DNA of 64,000 bases from Paenibacillus sp. V4I7 (GCF_030817275.1 NZ_JAUSZD010000002.1:2604001-2668000), one strand, 5' to 3'. Shown: positions 18,086 to 27,161, counted from the stretch's first letter. Notes: generated from the letters alone by a model not told the origin. Numbers and translations: made by a program.

Positions 18086-19279
18086 CTAATTGTGGTTGGG
18101 GCTTGGCTTGAGGGAAGAAGCTATTTTTCGATGATAAAGCCCGTAATACAGAATGGCAGAGCATGCGACAACCATACCAGCTATGAAGTACATCGTATGA
18201 TAATTCGATCTCGAGGCGACAGCACCAAGTACATAGGAGCCAATCCCATATCCAGAGTCAAAAAGTAAGAAATACGTGCCTGTCGCAAGCCCTCTGCGAT
18301 GAGTTGGCGCGGCTTGAATAGCGATCGTCTGGAAGCTGGGTAGCATTGCCCCGAATCCAAGGCCCAGCATACCTCCAGCGACTAAAAATAGGATAGGGGA
18401 AGATGCTATGCTTAGGGTTATCATCCCTAATGTGAAAAGGATGACTCCAGGATATACTAATAAATGAGGACCTGAACGATCAAACCATTTGCCTGTAAAG
18501 GGTCTGGATATAACAATCATTAAAGCGAACACCATGAAGAAGTAACTCGCATACGAATCCAACCCGATGGTTTTGGCATACACGGAAAGAAACGTAGTAA
18601 TAGCTCCATAAGAAAAGGCCAACACACTACCGGCCAAAGAAATTGGCAAAGCCCGCGGCTCAATGAACTTTCTCCAACCAGACTCTGATTTCACCGCCAC
18701 TCTAGAAATAGCTTGAGGAATTTGAATGGTCACCCCAAACAAGAAAGCGAGAAGCGCGAACACAATGCACACACCAAATAAAAGACTATTATTGTGAGCC
18801 TGCATAATGGTTAGCCCCAGAAAGGGACCAACAACCATAGCCAAGCTCATGAAAAGGCTGAAATACCCAATTCCTTCACCTTTGCGGTGATCAGGAACAA
18901 GCTCGATGGCAACTGCACCTGCAGCCGTTGTTGCCATCCCGAAACCTATGCCATGAACAAACCTTAACCCTAACAAAAAAGTATATTGATGAACGAGTGG
19001 ATACAACGCCGTACAAATCATAAAAAGCGCCAGCGAGAAAAGAACGATCTTTTTCCGGTTCCATTCATCCATCCACTTACCAGTTAAAGGCCGTAAAATG
19101 ACGGTTGAAATAATAAAAACGGTCATGACCAGACCAATTTGCTGTTGTCCGCCGTGCAGCGTATCAGTGACGAAGATTGGCAGCGTGACGGCGAGGATAT
19201 AAAAGGTCATAAATAAAAAAAAGCTGCTGACACAGACAGCAACAAAATCACGATTCCACAATTTTTGATCCTTATTCAC
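18086..19279 (-). CDS. MFS transporter, drug efflux type
   Basis: A 397-aa, 12-helix major facilitator. The loop motif LTGKWMDEWNRKKI after helix 2 is the family motif A, and a related motif FTGKWFDRSGP follows helix 8. FVHGIGFGMATTAAGAV fits the helix 4-5 region of multidrug exporters. The GTG at 19279 is 6 bases after GGAGGAG and overlaps the stop of the upstream MarR gene by four bases (GTGA), so the pair is one transcript. The MarR regulator and the operator at its promoter imply ligand-induced efflux. The substrate is unknown. Confidence 0.85.
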   Translation of the reverse strand: MNKDQKLWNRDFVAVCVSSFFLFMTFYILAVTLPIFVTDTLHGGQQQIGLVMTVFIISTVILRPLTGKWMDEWNRKKIVLFSLALFMICTALYPLVHQYTFLLGLRFVHGIGFGMATTAAGAVAIELVPDHRKGEGIGYFSLFMSLAMVVGPFLGLTIMQAHNNSLLFGVCIVFALLAFLFGVTIQIPQAISRVAVKSESGWRKFIEPRALPISLAGSVLAFSYGAITTFLSVYAKTIGLDSYASYFFMVFALMIVISRPFTGKWFDRSGPHLLVYPGVILFTLGMITLSIASSPILFLVAGGMLGLGFGAMLPSFQTIAIQAAPTHRRGLATGTYFLLFDSGYGIGSYVLGAVASRSNYHTMYFIAGMVVACSAILYYGLYHRKIASSLKPSPNHN

Positions 19280-19731
19280 TGTGACTCCTCCAATTCCTTG
19301 ATGCATGCATTGGCTTGGTTGGTCAATTGGATGAGCATTCCTCGCAAAATCGATGTTTGTTCCTCCGTGAAACCGCTAAGAACCGAGGCGATTACTTTCT
19401 GCTCAATTGGCGTCAGGATATCATTCAAAGCTTTGCCTTGCTCTGTGATAAAAGTAAGAAACGATCTTCGATCCGTCTCATTGGCCCGTCGTTCCACAAA
19501 TCCTTTGCGCTCCAATTGATCGAGGATTCGCGTGATATTCGTCTGATCCTTTTCAGCTCGGACCGCCAGCAACTTCTGCGTAATGCCATCTTCATCAGCT
19601 AAACGATTGAGTACAACCCATTGCTCTGTTGTCATATCATAGGGCTGAAAATGGCTGTTCAATAACTGTGTCAAACGTCTACCGGCATGGTTCAAAATAA
19701 ATCCAAATGAGTTATCTAATCCCAAAATCAT
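19276..19731 (-). CDS. MarR family transcriptional regulator
   Basis: A 151-aa winged-helix repressor. The DNA-binding region spans residues about 45-100: MTTEQWVVLNRLADEDGITQ, then KDQTNITRILDQLERKGFVER, the recognition helix and wing with the family Arg. It is first in a two-gene operon with an MFS pump, so it probably represses its own operon and releases DNA on binding a toxic compound. The palindrome TTGCTATAGCAA just after its -10 box is the likely operator. Confidence 0.9.
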   Translation of the reverse strand: MILGLDNSFGFILNHAGRRLTQLLNSHFQPYDMTTEQWVVLNRLADEDGITQKLLAVRAEKDQTNITRILDQLERKGFVERRANETDRRSFLTFITEQGKALNDILTPIEQKVIASVLSGFTEEQTSILRGMLIQLTNQANACIKELEESQ

Positions 19732-19748
19732 TCACCCCACGTAGTTAG

Positions 19749-19788
19749 TTGCTATAGCAATTATATTTCTAGCAAATAAATTCGTCAA
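19749..19788 (-). promoter_or_regulatory. promoter and palindromic operator of the marR-MFS operon
   Basis: On the minus strand TTGACG (19788-19783), a 17-base spacer, then TATAAT (19765-19760). The perfect 12-bp palindrome TTGCTATAGCAA (19749-19760) overlaps the last base of the -10 box and the start region, ideal for repression by MarR. Confidence 0.7.
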
Positions 19789-19905
19789 CCAAATGCGTTC
19801 CTAGATGTATAACTTTTTCGAGATCGGACATATTACTTTACGACGGTGATTCAGCGAGGTGTTGTGTCGCATATCATGCAGCGAACTACCAGGGAAGTTG
19901 TTATT

Positions 19906-20163
19906 GAATCTATATAGAAGCGAGGAGATGTGCCGCAGATTCATTAATGTAGTCGTGTACTACAGGAATGTGATGAGGTAGAGACCCAGCTAAGTAAGGT
20001 TCAAGGCAAAAGTACCATCCATCCTATCACCGTCGAAAAGGACCCTGAAAGGGGTCTTTTTTCTTTGAACCTATAGAGGCCAGTTACCGTGAGGGATCGG
20101 TAAATTTAGGTGGAAACACGTGAGAGAAGCTTTCGTCCTTTTGGAGGACGGGGCTTTTTTTTT
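19906..20163 (+). promoter_or_regulatory. T-box-like leader RNA with terminator
   Basis: GGTGGAAACACG at 20109-20120 matches the T-box core GGTGGAACCACG at 11 of 12 positions. It is followed by a terminator: AGCTTTCGTCCT pairs with AGGACGGGGCT (partly G-U), then a T9 run to 20163. Upstream lie further stems: GAATCT/AGATTC (19906-19942), GTAG/CTAC (19949-19963) and GGTTCAAGG/CTTTGAACC (19998-20071), which encloses a hairpin with its own T run (20036-20062). The specifier codon could not be read reliably. T-boxes sense uncharged tRNA and control amino-acid genes; the next gene is a carbamoyltransferase-like gene 148 bases on. The region 19789-19905 shows nothing else. Confidence 0.55.
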
Positions 20164-20310
20164 GTTTTTAAAATCTATTTGTGTAAAAGGTAGGAATTGG
20201 TGATGAATTTTATATCAATTAAATTAAATAATTAATTGTATAAATATTCATATAATTGTATTATCATACGAATGAAATGTATTTTAATTCATATTTGATG
20301 GGGTGTTCAG

Positions 20311-21156
20311 ATGAACCTATTAGACGTTAATCAATTATCATTTAGTCAAATCACTGAGATTTTCAATCTTACCAAAAGATTAAAACTAAAAAATGAAGGA
20401 TTGTTATTAAATGGGAGGGTCTTTATTCTATTCTTCCCTGAGACCAGCCTAAGAACGAGAATTACTTTCGAAAAAGGAATAAAAGATTTAGGCGGGGAAT
20501 GTATATTATTTCCTCCAGAAACGCTGGATCGAAGAGAGCAACTAATGGATACAATCAAATACATCGAGAATTGGGCTGATGGTATAGTTGTTAGACATGT
20601 AGATTTTTCGAAAGTTGAGGAAATGGCAAAGAATTCTGTTATCCCCATTATCAATGCCATGACTTCCGATAATCATCCGTGTGAGATATTAGCAGATTTA
20701 TACACAATTAGTGAGATGAAAGCAAATTACCAGGAACTTGGATATACATTTGTTGGTCCTGCAGGAAATGTTTCTAGATCATGGACAAACATTGCGAAAG
20801 TCATGAATCTAGATTTTAACCACGTCTGTTTAGTTGGTAATGAACTTACTGAGCAGTCACATAACTATAAGTTCCATACACAACTTGAAGAAATACTAAA
20901 AAAAAGTGATGTGATTTTGACAGATTCTTTACCGATTCAATTTCGAACAGTTGACTATATTAGTAAGTATCAAATAACTTTAGAAAGAATGAAGTTAACA
21001 AGGGAAAACTCAATATTGAATCCCTGTCCTCCTTTTTTTCGAAATGAAGAAGTAAGCGAAGATGTTATATCTTCGGATTATTTCGTTGGTCATTCATTCA
21101 AAAAGAATTTAGTATATGTACAACAAGCTATCATCCTATATTGTCTCTGCAACTAA
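20311..21156 (+). CDS. atypical aspartate/ornithine carbamoyltransferase family protein
   Basis: A 281-aa transcarbamylase-fold protein, shorter than the usual 305-330. The carbamoyl-phosphate loop reads SLRTR (residues 46-50; usual STRTR), the second phosphate motif HPCE (122-125; usual HPTQ/HPCQ) and the C-terminal substrate loop NPCPPFFRNEEVS in place of the HCLP of ornithine or HPLP of aspartate enzymes. The amino-acceptor residues therefore differ from both classical enzymes. GGGGTG precedes the ATG. Its coding DNA is much more AT-rich than the flanking genes. It overlaps no gene but ends 16 bases before the NTPase at 21173, so the two form a pair. The acceptor is unknown. Confidence 0.7.
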   Translation: MNLLDVNQLSFSQITEIFNLTKRLKLKNEGLLLNGRVFILFFPETSLRTRITFEKGIKDLGGECILFPPETLDRREQLMDTIKYIENWADGIVVRHVDFSKVEEMAKNSVIPIINAMTSDNHPCEILADLYTISEMKANYQELGYTFVGPAGNVSRSWTNIAKVMNLDFNHVCLVGNELTEQSHNYKFHTQLEEILKKSDVILTDSLPIQFRTVDYISKYQITLERMKLTRENSILNPCPPFFRNEEVSEDVISSDYFVGHSFKKNLVYVQQAIILYCLCN

Positions 21157-21172
21157 CGGAAGGGTTGATGAA

Positions 21173-21700
21173 ATGGATACATGTTTTTTGTTAACTGGGA
21201 AACCTCGCGTGGGGAAATCTACAGCAATAAAACGAATTATTCACCGAATTGGTCCTGAATATTTTGGTGGTTTTTACACAGAAGAAGTACGTAACTCAAT
21301 GGATCGTATTGGATTTAATTGTGTAACACTTACTGGTGATAGTGGACCAATTGCAAGTGTTGATAGTAAAAGCTCGGTAAGAGTAGGGAGATATGGGGTT
21401 GAAATAGATACATTTGAGGATATCGCTTTAAAGGCAGTGAGGCAATCATTAGATACAAAGAGAATTACAGTTATTGATGAAATTGGTTTCATGCAAATGT
21501 TATCCGTTCCCTTTAGAGAAATGATCCATGAAATTGTTTCGAGTTCTCAACATATCATTCTGGGTACAATTTGCGTAGATAGACATCCTGAGATTGACAA
21601 GATAAAAGAATTAACTGGGATCAAACTTTATCCCATGAATGAAGAAAACCGTGACATGACAACAGAAGTACTAGTAAATGATATTCTAAAGTTATGTTAA
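21173..21700 (+). CDS. THEP1/NTPase_1 family nucleoside-triphosphatase
   Basis: A 175-aa P-loop protein of the THEP1 (cancer-related NTPase) family. Walker A is GKPRVGKST at residues about 8-16, then GGFYTEEVR, the family signature after the P-loop, and Walker B VIDEIGFMQ near residue 102. THEP1 enzymes hydrolyse NTPs slowly and their biological role is open. The ATG at 21173 is 8 bases after GGAAGGG; an upstream in-frame ATG lies inside the preceding gene. It is AT-rich like its partner, the carbamoyltransferase-like gene, suggesting joint transfer and a joint function. Confidence 0.8.
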   Translation: MDTCFLLTGKPRVGKSTAIKRIIHRIGPEYFGGFYTEEVRNSMDRIGFNCVTLTGDSGPIASVDSKSSVRVGRYGVEIDTFEDIALKAVRQSLDTKRITVIDEIGFMQMLSVPFREMIHEIVSSSQHIILGTICVDRHPEIDKIKELTGIKLYPMNEENRDMTTEVLVNDILKLC

Positions 21701-21733
21701 TGTTGGATCAAGATTATAGAGGGGAGTATTTCG

Positions 21734-22636
21734 ATGACTCTACAACAATTAAAGTACGTTATTGAGGTAGCAAATCGGGGCTCCATTAATGAGGCCGCCA
21801 AGCGGTTGTTTATTTCTCAGCCTAGTCTTTCAAATGCGATTAAGGATCTGGAAGAAGAAATGCAGCTTGCGATTTTCGAAAGATCTAATAAAGGGATCTC
21901 ACTTTCTAAGGAAGGTACTGAATTCTTAAGCTATGCGCGACAGGTAGTCGAACAGGCGGAATTGTTGGAAAGCCGCTACCTCAATGCTAAGCCTTCCCCG
22001 CAGCATTTCTCGGTTTCCACTCAGCATTATGCTTTCGCGGTGAATGCTTTTGTGAGTCTGGTCCGGGAGTATGGCCATGATGAATATGAGTTAGCTTTGA
22101 GAGAGACCAAAACCTATGAAATTATTGAAGATGTCAAAAATTTACGCAGCGAAATCGGCATTCTATATCTGAATGAGTTTAATGGGAAAGTCATCAATAA
22201 GTTGCTCAAAACCGCGAATTTGCAATTCAACAGCTTATTAACGGCTAAGCCTCATATTTTCATCAGTAGTAAGAACCCGCTGGCAAAGCAATCGATCGTG
22301 ACTATTGACCAGCTGCAGAATTATCCGTATCTGTCATTTGATCAAGGGGAGTATAATTCCTTTCATTTTTCAGAAGAGATTCTCAGCACGATGTCACATA
22401 AGAAAAGCATTCGTGTTAATGACAGGGCGACGCTTTTTAATTTATTGATCGGTTTGAATGGATATACCATATCGACAGGGGTGTTAAGCGCCGATTTGAA
22501 TGGAAATGAAATTATTCCCGTGCCTTTGGATTGTGAGGAAACCATCAATGTTGGTTGGATTTCCCATAAAAATGTTTCGCTATCCAAGCTAGGAGCGGCA
22601 TATATACAAGCACTCATGCAGGCGATATCCCATTAA
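21734..22636 (+). CDS. LysR family regulator, probable activator of metE
   Basis: A 300-aa LysR-type regulator: winged helix in residues about 1-60 (NRGSINEAAKRLFISQPSLS), then the periplasmic-binding-like effector domain. GAGGGGAG precedes the ATG. It lies 109 bases upstream of metE in the same orientation, and the gap holds TATAG/CTATA half-sites resembling the MtaR/MetR box of Firmicutes (TATAGTTnnnAACTATA). MtaR/MetR relatives activate methionine and cysteine genes with homocysteine or related ligands. Assignment as a metE regulator rests on position and site. Confidence 0.8.
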   Translation: MTLQQLKYVIEVANRGSINEAAKRLFISQPSLSNAIKDLEEEMQLAIFERSNKGISLSKEGTEFLSYARQVVEQAELLESRYLNAKPSPQHFSVSTQHYAFAVNAFVSLVREYGHDEYELALRETKTYEIIEDVKNLRSEIGILYLNEFNGKVINKLLKTANLQFNSLLTAKPHIFISSKNPLAKQSIVTIDQLQNYPYLSFDQGEYNSFHFSEEILSTMSHKKSIRVNDRATLFNLLIGLNGYTISTGVLSADLNGNEIIPVPLDCEETINVGWISHKNVSLSKLGAAYIQALMQAISH

Positions 22637-22644
22637 AACTTTGC

Positions 22645-22692
22645 TATAGCTATTAACTATGACTAGGTATAGTTTTTTCCAGTTACACTATA
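22645..22692 (+). promoter_or_regulatory. LysR-type binding sites upstream of metE
   Basis: TATAGCTATTAACTATG (22645-22661) is a near-palindrome with ATAG and CTAT arms. A second pair, TATAG (22668-22672) and CTATA (22688-22692), follows. The gap before metE is too short for an S-box riboswitch. Confidence 0.55.
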
Positions 22693-22745
22693 TCCACCAA
22701 TCCGTGATATCTTTCTTGTAACAATTTGTAGAGGAGTTTTACAAG

Positions 22746-25049
22746 ATGATGAAAAGCAGTGTGTTGGGATATCCACGTATTGGTGCGGAGCGAGAATGGA
22801 AGAAAGCGCTCGAAGCTTTCTGGTCAGGCAAGCTCGAAGAATCGGAGTTTCACCGTCAGCTTCAGGGGATCCGTTTGAATCATTTGCGTAAGCAGCAGGA
22901 GAAGGGCATCGACTTCATCGCGGTCAATGATTTCAGTTATTACGATCATATTCTTGATACATCCACGATGTTCGGCATTATTCCAAAACGTTTTCCTTAT
23001 GAGGGCGGCAGGGTTCCATTATCTGTTTATTACGGGATTGCCCGTGGGACGAAGGATGCAACGGCTGGCGAAATGACCAAATGGTTTAATACCAACTATC
23101 ATTATATAGTACCGGAACTGGGCGAGGTATCGCCGGTGCTTACTGAAAATAGACCTCTCATGGCTTATCGGGAGGCCAAGGAGAAGCTAGGAATCGAGGG
23201 CAAGCCGGTTATCGTCGGACCGCTGACATTCTTGAAGCTGTCAAAAGGATTTCGTACATCGGAGACCGACGACTGGCTGGGACGATTGCTTCCGCTCTAT
23301 GTGCAGATACTTCAGGAGCTTGCGAGAGAAGGGGTTCAATGGGTACAGATAGACGAACCGATTCTCGTAACGAAGTTAAGCGCAGCTGATTTGCAGCGAT
23401 TAAAGACAATTTATGAGACGTTTACCGCCTCAGTGCCGAACCTAAACATCATGCTGCAAACCTACTTTGAATCGGTAGAGCACTATAGTGATATCGTAGC
23501 GCTGCCCGTCAAAGGAATAGGGTTGGATTTCGTGCAGGGTTACTCTGGCAATATGACGTCGATTAAAGCGCTAGGTTTTCCGGCGGATAAGGTTTTAGGT
23601 GCAGGAGTTATTAACGGTCGTGGCATCTGGAAGGCGCCTCTGCGCGAGAAATTGGCACTCGTAGAAGAACTCGCTGAAATTGTAACGGCTGAGCGACTCA
23701 TCGTGCAGACGTCGTGCAGTTTGCTTCATGTTCCGATATCGGTAAATCATGAGACAAAGCTCGGAGTTGAACTGAAGGATGCTCTCGCATTTGCAGATGA
23801 GAAGCTAGACGAGCTTGTACTTCTGGCAAAAGCAGTCTCTCGAGGCGCCGCCGGAATCATAGACGAACTGGAAGAATGCGATCGTGCTTTACAGGCTCTC
23901 AAGCTGTCAGGTGAGCGCAACCGTAGCGACATTCAGCATGCTGTCGCAGCCATTAGTGCTCAACGTCCAGAGCGCAATCGACCTTTTTCTGAGCGTCATA
24001 TTGCACAACAGAAGAAATGGCAATTGCCGATTTTTCCGACAACGACAATTGGCAGCTTTCCGCAATCCCCAGAGGTGCGCAAGGCCCGTCAACAGTGGCG
24101 CAAGGGTGAATGGAACAATGAACAGTATGCTAACTTCATCCGAGAACAGATCGATATCTGGATCAAGCTTCAGGAGGAAATCGGATTGGATGTTCTCGTG
24201 CATGGCGAATTTGAGCGAACTGACATGGTCGAGTTCTTTGGTGAGAAGCTCGCGGGCTTCGCGTTCACGCAGAACGGATGGGTGCAGTCTTACGGTTCTC
24301 GCTGTGTTAAACCGCCAATTATATTTGGGGACGTAGCGTTCAAGGGGCCGATGACTGTCGAAGAAACCAAGTATGCACAGACACAAACCAAACGTCCCGT
24401 TAAAGGGATGCTGACTGGCCCGATTACAATAATGAATTGGTCCTTCGTTCGCGAGGACATCACGCGCGAACAAATTGCGTACCAACTGGCCTATGCGCTT
24501 AGACAAGAGGTGGAAGCGCTTGAGCAGGCGGGTATTGGCATGATACAAGTCGACGAGCCTGCGGTGCGCGAAGGGCTGCCGCTCAAGGGGGATGACCAAG
24601 CGAAGTATCTGGCGTGGGCGGTCAGAGCATTCCGTATGGCCACCTGCACGGTACAGGATACAACGCAAATTCACACCCATATGTGCTATTGCGAGTTCCA
24701 TGACATGATTCATTCGATCGAAGCAATGGATGCCGATGTGATTTCGATCGAGACATCTCGCAGTCATGGTGAACTGATTCATAGCTTTGAATTGAACACA
24801 TACAAACTGGGCATAGGTTTAGGCGTATACGATATCCACAGTCCTCGTATTCCGTGTGTGGAGGAAATGACCAATATGATCGAACGCGCCTTGCGTGTGC
24901 TGGATCCGAAGCTATTCTGGATCAATCCGGACTGCGGACTTAAAACTCGTGGATTCGAAGAAACAGTCAATTCCTTGCGTAACATGGTTGAAGCTACGCA
25001 GATCGCCCGTGCGAAGCATGCCCAAGAACCTATAATCAATAATCGCTAA
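22746..25049 (+). CDS. metE: cobalamin-independent methionine synthase
   Basis: 5-methyltetrahydropteroyltriglutamate-homocysteine methyltransferase, 767 aa, full length for the family. It makes methionine in the cytosol by methyl transfer to zinc-bound homocysteine. The N-terminal half opens SSVLGYPRIGAEREWKKALE. The catalytic C-terminal half contains TTTIGSFPQS, LVHGEFERTDMVEFF, and the zinc-ligand motifs HTHMCYCEF and NPDCGLKTR. RBS AGGAG precedes the ATG pair at 22746. Preceded by the LysR gene and its sites; followed by a bidirectional terminator. Confidence 0.97.
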   Translation: MMKSSVLGYPRIGAEREWKKALEAFWSGKLEESEFHRQLQGIRLNHLRKQQEKGIDFIAVNDFSYYDHILDTSTMFGIIPKRFPYEGGRVPLSVYYGIARGTKDATAGEMTKWFNTNYHYIVPELGEVSPVLTENRPLMAYREAKEKLGIEGKPVIVGPLTFLKLSKGFRTSETDDWLGRLLPLYVQILQELAREGVQWVQIDEPILVTKLSAADLQRLKTIYETFTASVPNLNIMLQTYFESVEHYSDIVALPVKGIGLDFVQGYSGNMTSIKALGFPADKVLGAGVINGRGIWKAPLREKLALVEELAEIVTAERLIVQTSCSLLHVPISVNHETKLGVELKDALAFADEKLDELVLLAKAVSRGAAGIIDELEECDRALQALKLSGERNRSDIQHAVAAISAQRPERNRPFSERHIAQQKKWQLPIFPTTTIGSFPQSPEVRKARQQWRKGEWNNEQYANFIREQIDIWIKLQEEIGLDVLVHGEFERTDMVEFFGEKLAGFAFTQNGWVQSYGSRCVKPPIIFGDVAFKGPMTVEETKYAQTQTKRPVKGMLTGPITIMNWSFVREDITREQIAYQLAYALRQEVEALEQAGIGMIQVDEPAVREGLPLKGDDQAKYLAWAVRAFRMATCTVQDTTQIHTHMCYCEFHDMIHSIEAMDADVISIETSRSHGELIHSFELNTYKLGIGLGVYDIHSPRIPCVEEMTNMIERALRVLDPKLFWINPDCGLKTRGFEETVNSLRNMVEATQIARAKHAQEPIINNR

Positions 25050-25059
25050 AAAGGAGCAA

Positions 25060-25109
25060 AAAAGGATCGGACTGCGGCAGTTTCAAACTGCTCGCTATCC
25101 GATCCTTTT
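25060..25109. terminator. bidirectional terminator between metE and the GxGYxYP gene
   Basis: AAAAGGATCGGA (25060-25071) pairs with TCCGATCCTTTT (25098-25109). Short A and T runs flank both sides, serving both convergent genes. Confidence 0.8.
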
Positions 25110-25118
25110 GACATGGAT

Positions 25119-27161
25119 TTATTCTTCTTTGGACAACCCATAAGCTTCACGAATAAGTGTGAAATACTGTTCGGCGTTTACGATCTTATATTCCTTTTCG
25201 AGTGATTCGGAGATGGCGAGAATATCGCTGGGTTTCATCCCCCACGCGTTAACCCCGACAGAAAGGAACAATGGCGCTTTGCCGTCCCAGCCTTTCTTGG
25301 CCTCGGCTAGAATATTGATTCCATCTTGAACTGTTCCAATACCTCGCATCATCGATACCGGAAGCGTACCGTTCATGATTTCAATGCCGAATTTATCTCC
25401 TACAAGAAGGATGCCGGGAACTTTATAATTTTGCTCATATGCGGCTGCTTCGGATGTGCCTATGGGTATGTCTTTGGTGACATCCCGGTTTATCACCATC
25501 GGAATGGTCATACCGGTTTGTTTGAGATATCGGTAGGTACCCTTCAGGAAATCCGGGAGTGTCTCTTCCGGCCATGGATGTGGGTTGAAATAACCAGCAC
25601 CGGACGGTCCGGCGACCAGCAAGTCATTCTCTGTTGCCGTTTTCCGGTAATAATTAAGAACCATTGGAGCGGCATCGTAGAGTAATGGACTGGAGGTCCA
25701 GTTAATGGGTACTTTGCCGCGCGCAGGATCTTCCCATAGTATCTCGCGCATATGGTTCAAATTGTATTGCAAATTGTCTCCTTCACCAAAAGTAAACGTC
25801 ACATAGATTTTGTTTTCCAACTTGAGCGGATTGGGTTTGATCTTAGGGGCCGCTTCCACCTTTGTTCCCGAGAAGACGGTCATGTTGTGGAACCAATCAG
25901 CTGCCAATACAAAGACGCTATGTCTGGAAAGTAGGTCGACGGAGGCGGCTTCGCCTTCGAAGTCATTGCTGAACCAGCCCAGATAAGGTGTCCCCGGTTC
26001 GACATCGGACAGAATCTTCTCTAAGAGTGCTCGCTGATCCGGCACATCCGTCGAAAGCCAGAAAACCATCGCTTTGTTAGCGACCGCATAGTCTCGTAAA
26101 TATCCGTAAGGCTCTTTCTGCTCGGATGAGAGAGGGCGAATGTTGCCGACCGAAACTTTGTATTGATTCCACATCTCTACAGAGATCGTCAACTGTTTCG
26201 TGCTTGCAGAAGGTTTGAATTCATACATGAAGTAACTTCCATTATCTGCGAAGCGGTGGTCTGCACCCGGTAAATACTTGGAATTTTGCCTATCATATAA
26301 GTACAATTCTTCATCAGGTGTACCGGCATCAAATTGAGCGATGACCTTCCCGTCTGCTTTTACGGTGATGGCATGAACGGCCGGTCCCCAACCGTCCTGC
26401 GTGAAAGAGTCGTCGAAACGAACGTATACCGCCTCTTTCCCTAAAAACGATGAAAGGTCGTAATCATACGTTCCACGGTTACTGGCATCCCGTATTTGCC
26501 TTTTCTCTTCAGCGATCGTGACGAAGGATTCAGGTAGACCCGGGGGAATCGAGATCGATGTGTCTGGACTTAGCCCAATCAACATCCGGTGGGTCGTCTG
26601 GTTCCATAAGTGTTCGTATTGCCATGTGTACGCATCAATTTTATCTTTAAATTTGCCCCGAAAATCTTCGATCACTTTCAATTTGTAGGGAGCTGCAGTT
26701 AGCTTGCCTGCCAATTCAGGGCTTACGACAACGGCATTCTTCAGTCCTGCCAACGTGGTCGCAACGTTTATGGAATCCGGAGTTTTCGGATCATAGATGA
26801 TGATTCCTTTTACTTCATTTTTATACAAATCGAAGACATCCATACTGTTTTCGTGGAGCTTATGAGGTATGGTCATTTCGTTATACCAGGGGTCCACCTT
26901 GTTCTGAATCAGATAGATTCGCGGGCTATCTCGATTCACAATGCCCTGAAGAGTAGCCATCAGCAGTTTGACGTCTCCAGGTGCATTAGAGACATTGACA
27001 ACGTCCAAATATTTGGATTGTTTAAATGTTGGAAGCGCTTGATTTGTCGGCCATTTCATCCCATCAGCAGTCACACCATCGGCCTGAGCCGCAGAAATTC
27101 CGAAAGGCAGCATTGTCACACATAGTAATATCATGCATAAAATTCTTAATTTCCCAATCAA
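25119..27161 (-). CDS. secreted GxGYxYP domain protein, putative glycoside hydrolase
   Basis: An exported protein of about 680 aa. The N terminus (residues 1-27) is a signal peptide ending AAQADG. The C-terminal third contains AGPSGAGYFNPHPWPEETLP, the region that names the GxGYxYP family (here GAGYFNP), a proposed glycoside-hydrolase-like domain common in Paenibacillus and Bacteroidetes. The middle, about residues 240-350, looks like a carbohydrate-binding beta-sandwich insertion. The TTG at 27161 is 6 bases after AGAGGTG and is my preferred start; a GTG at 27170 lies inside that site. Activity has not been shown for the family as far as I know. Confidence 0.75.
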   Translation of the reverse strand: MIGKLRILCMILLCVTMLPFGISAAQADGVTADGMKWPTNQALPTFKQSKYLDVVNVSNAPGDVKLLMATLQGIVNRDSPRIYLIQNKVDPWYNEMTIPHKLHENSMDVFDLYKNEVKGIIIYDPKTPDSINVATTLAGLKNAVVVSPELAGKLTAAPYKLKVIEDFRGKFKDKIDAYTWQYEHLWNQTTHRMLIGLSPDTSISIPPGLPESFVTIAEEKRQIRDASNRGTYDYDLSSFLGKEAVYVRFDDSFTQDGWGPAVHAITVKADGKVIAQFDAGTPDEELYLYDRQNSKYLPGADHRFADNGSYFMYEFKPSASTKQLTISVEMWNQYKVSVGNIRPLSSEQKEPYGYLRDYAVANKAMVFWLSTDVPDQRALLEKILSDVEPGTPYLGWFSNDFEGEAASVDLLSRHSVFVLAADWFHNMTVFSGTKVEAAPKIKPNPLKLENKIYVTFTFGEGDNLQYNLNHMREILWEDPARGKVPINWTSSPLLYDAAPMVLNYYRKTATENDLLVAGPSGAGYFNPHPWPEETLPDFLKGTYRYLKQTGMTIPMVINRDVTKDIPIGTSEAAAYEQNYKVPGILLVGDKFGIEIMNGTLPVSMMRGIGTVQDGINILAEAKKGWDGKAPLFLSVGVNAWGMKPSDILAISESLEKEYKIVNAEQYFTLIREAYGLSKEE

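Noticed and set aside
20036-20062. Independent terminator before the carbamoyltransferase gene
   Set aside because: The hairpin and T run sit inside a larger GGTTCAAGG/CTTTGAACC stem and could be an internal stem of the T-box-like leader, so it is reported as part of that leader.
23907-24782. 291-codon open frame on the minus strand inside metE
   Set aside because: It is fully antisense to conserved metE catalytic sequence, has no ribosome site and no recognisable motif. It reflects codon bias of metE.
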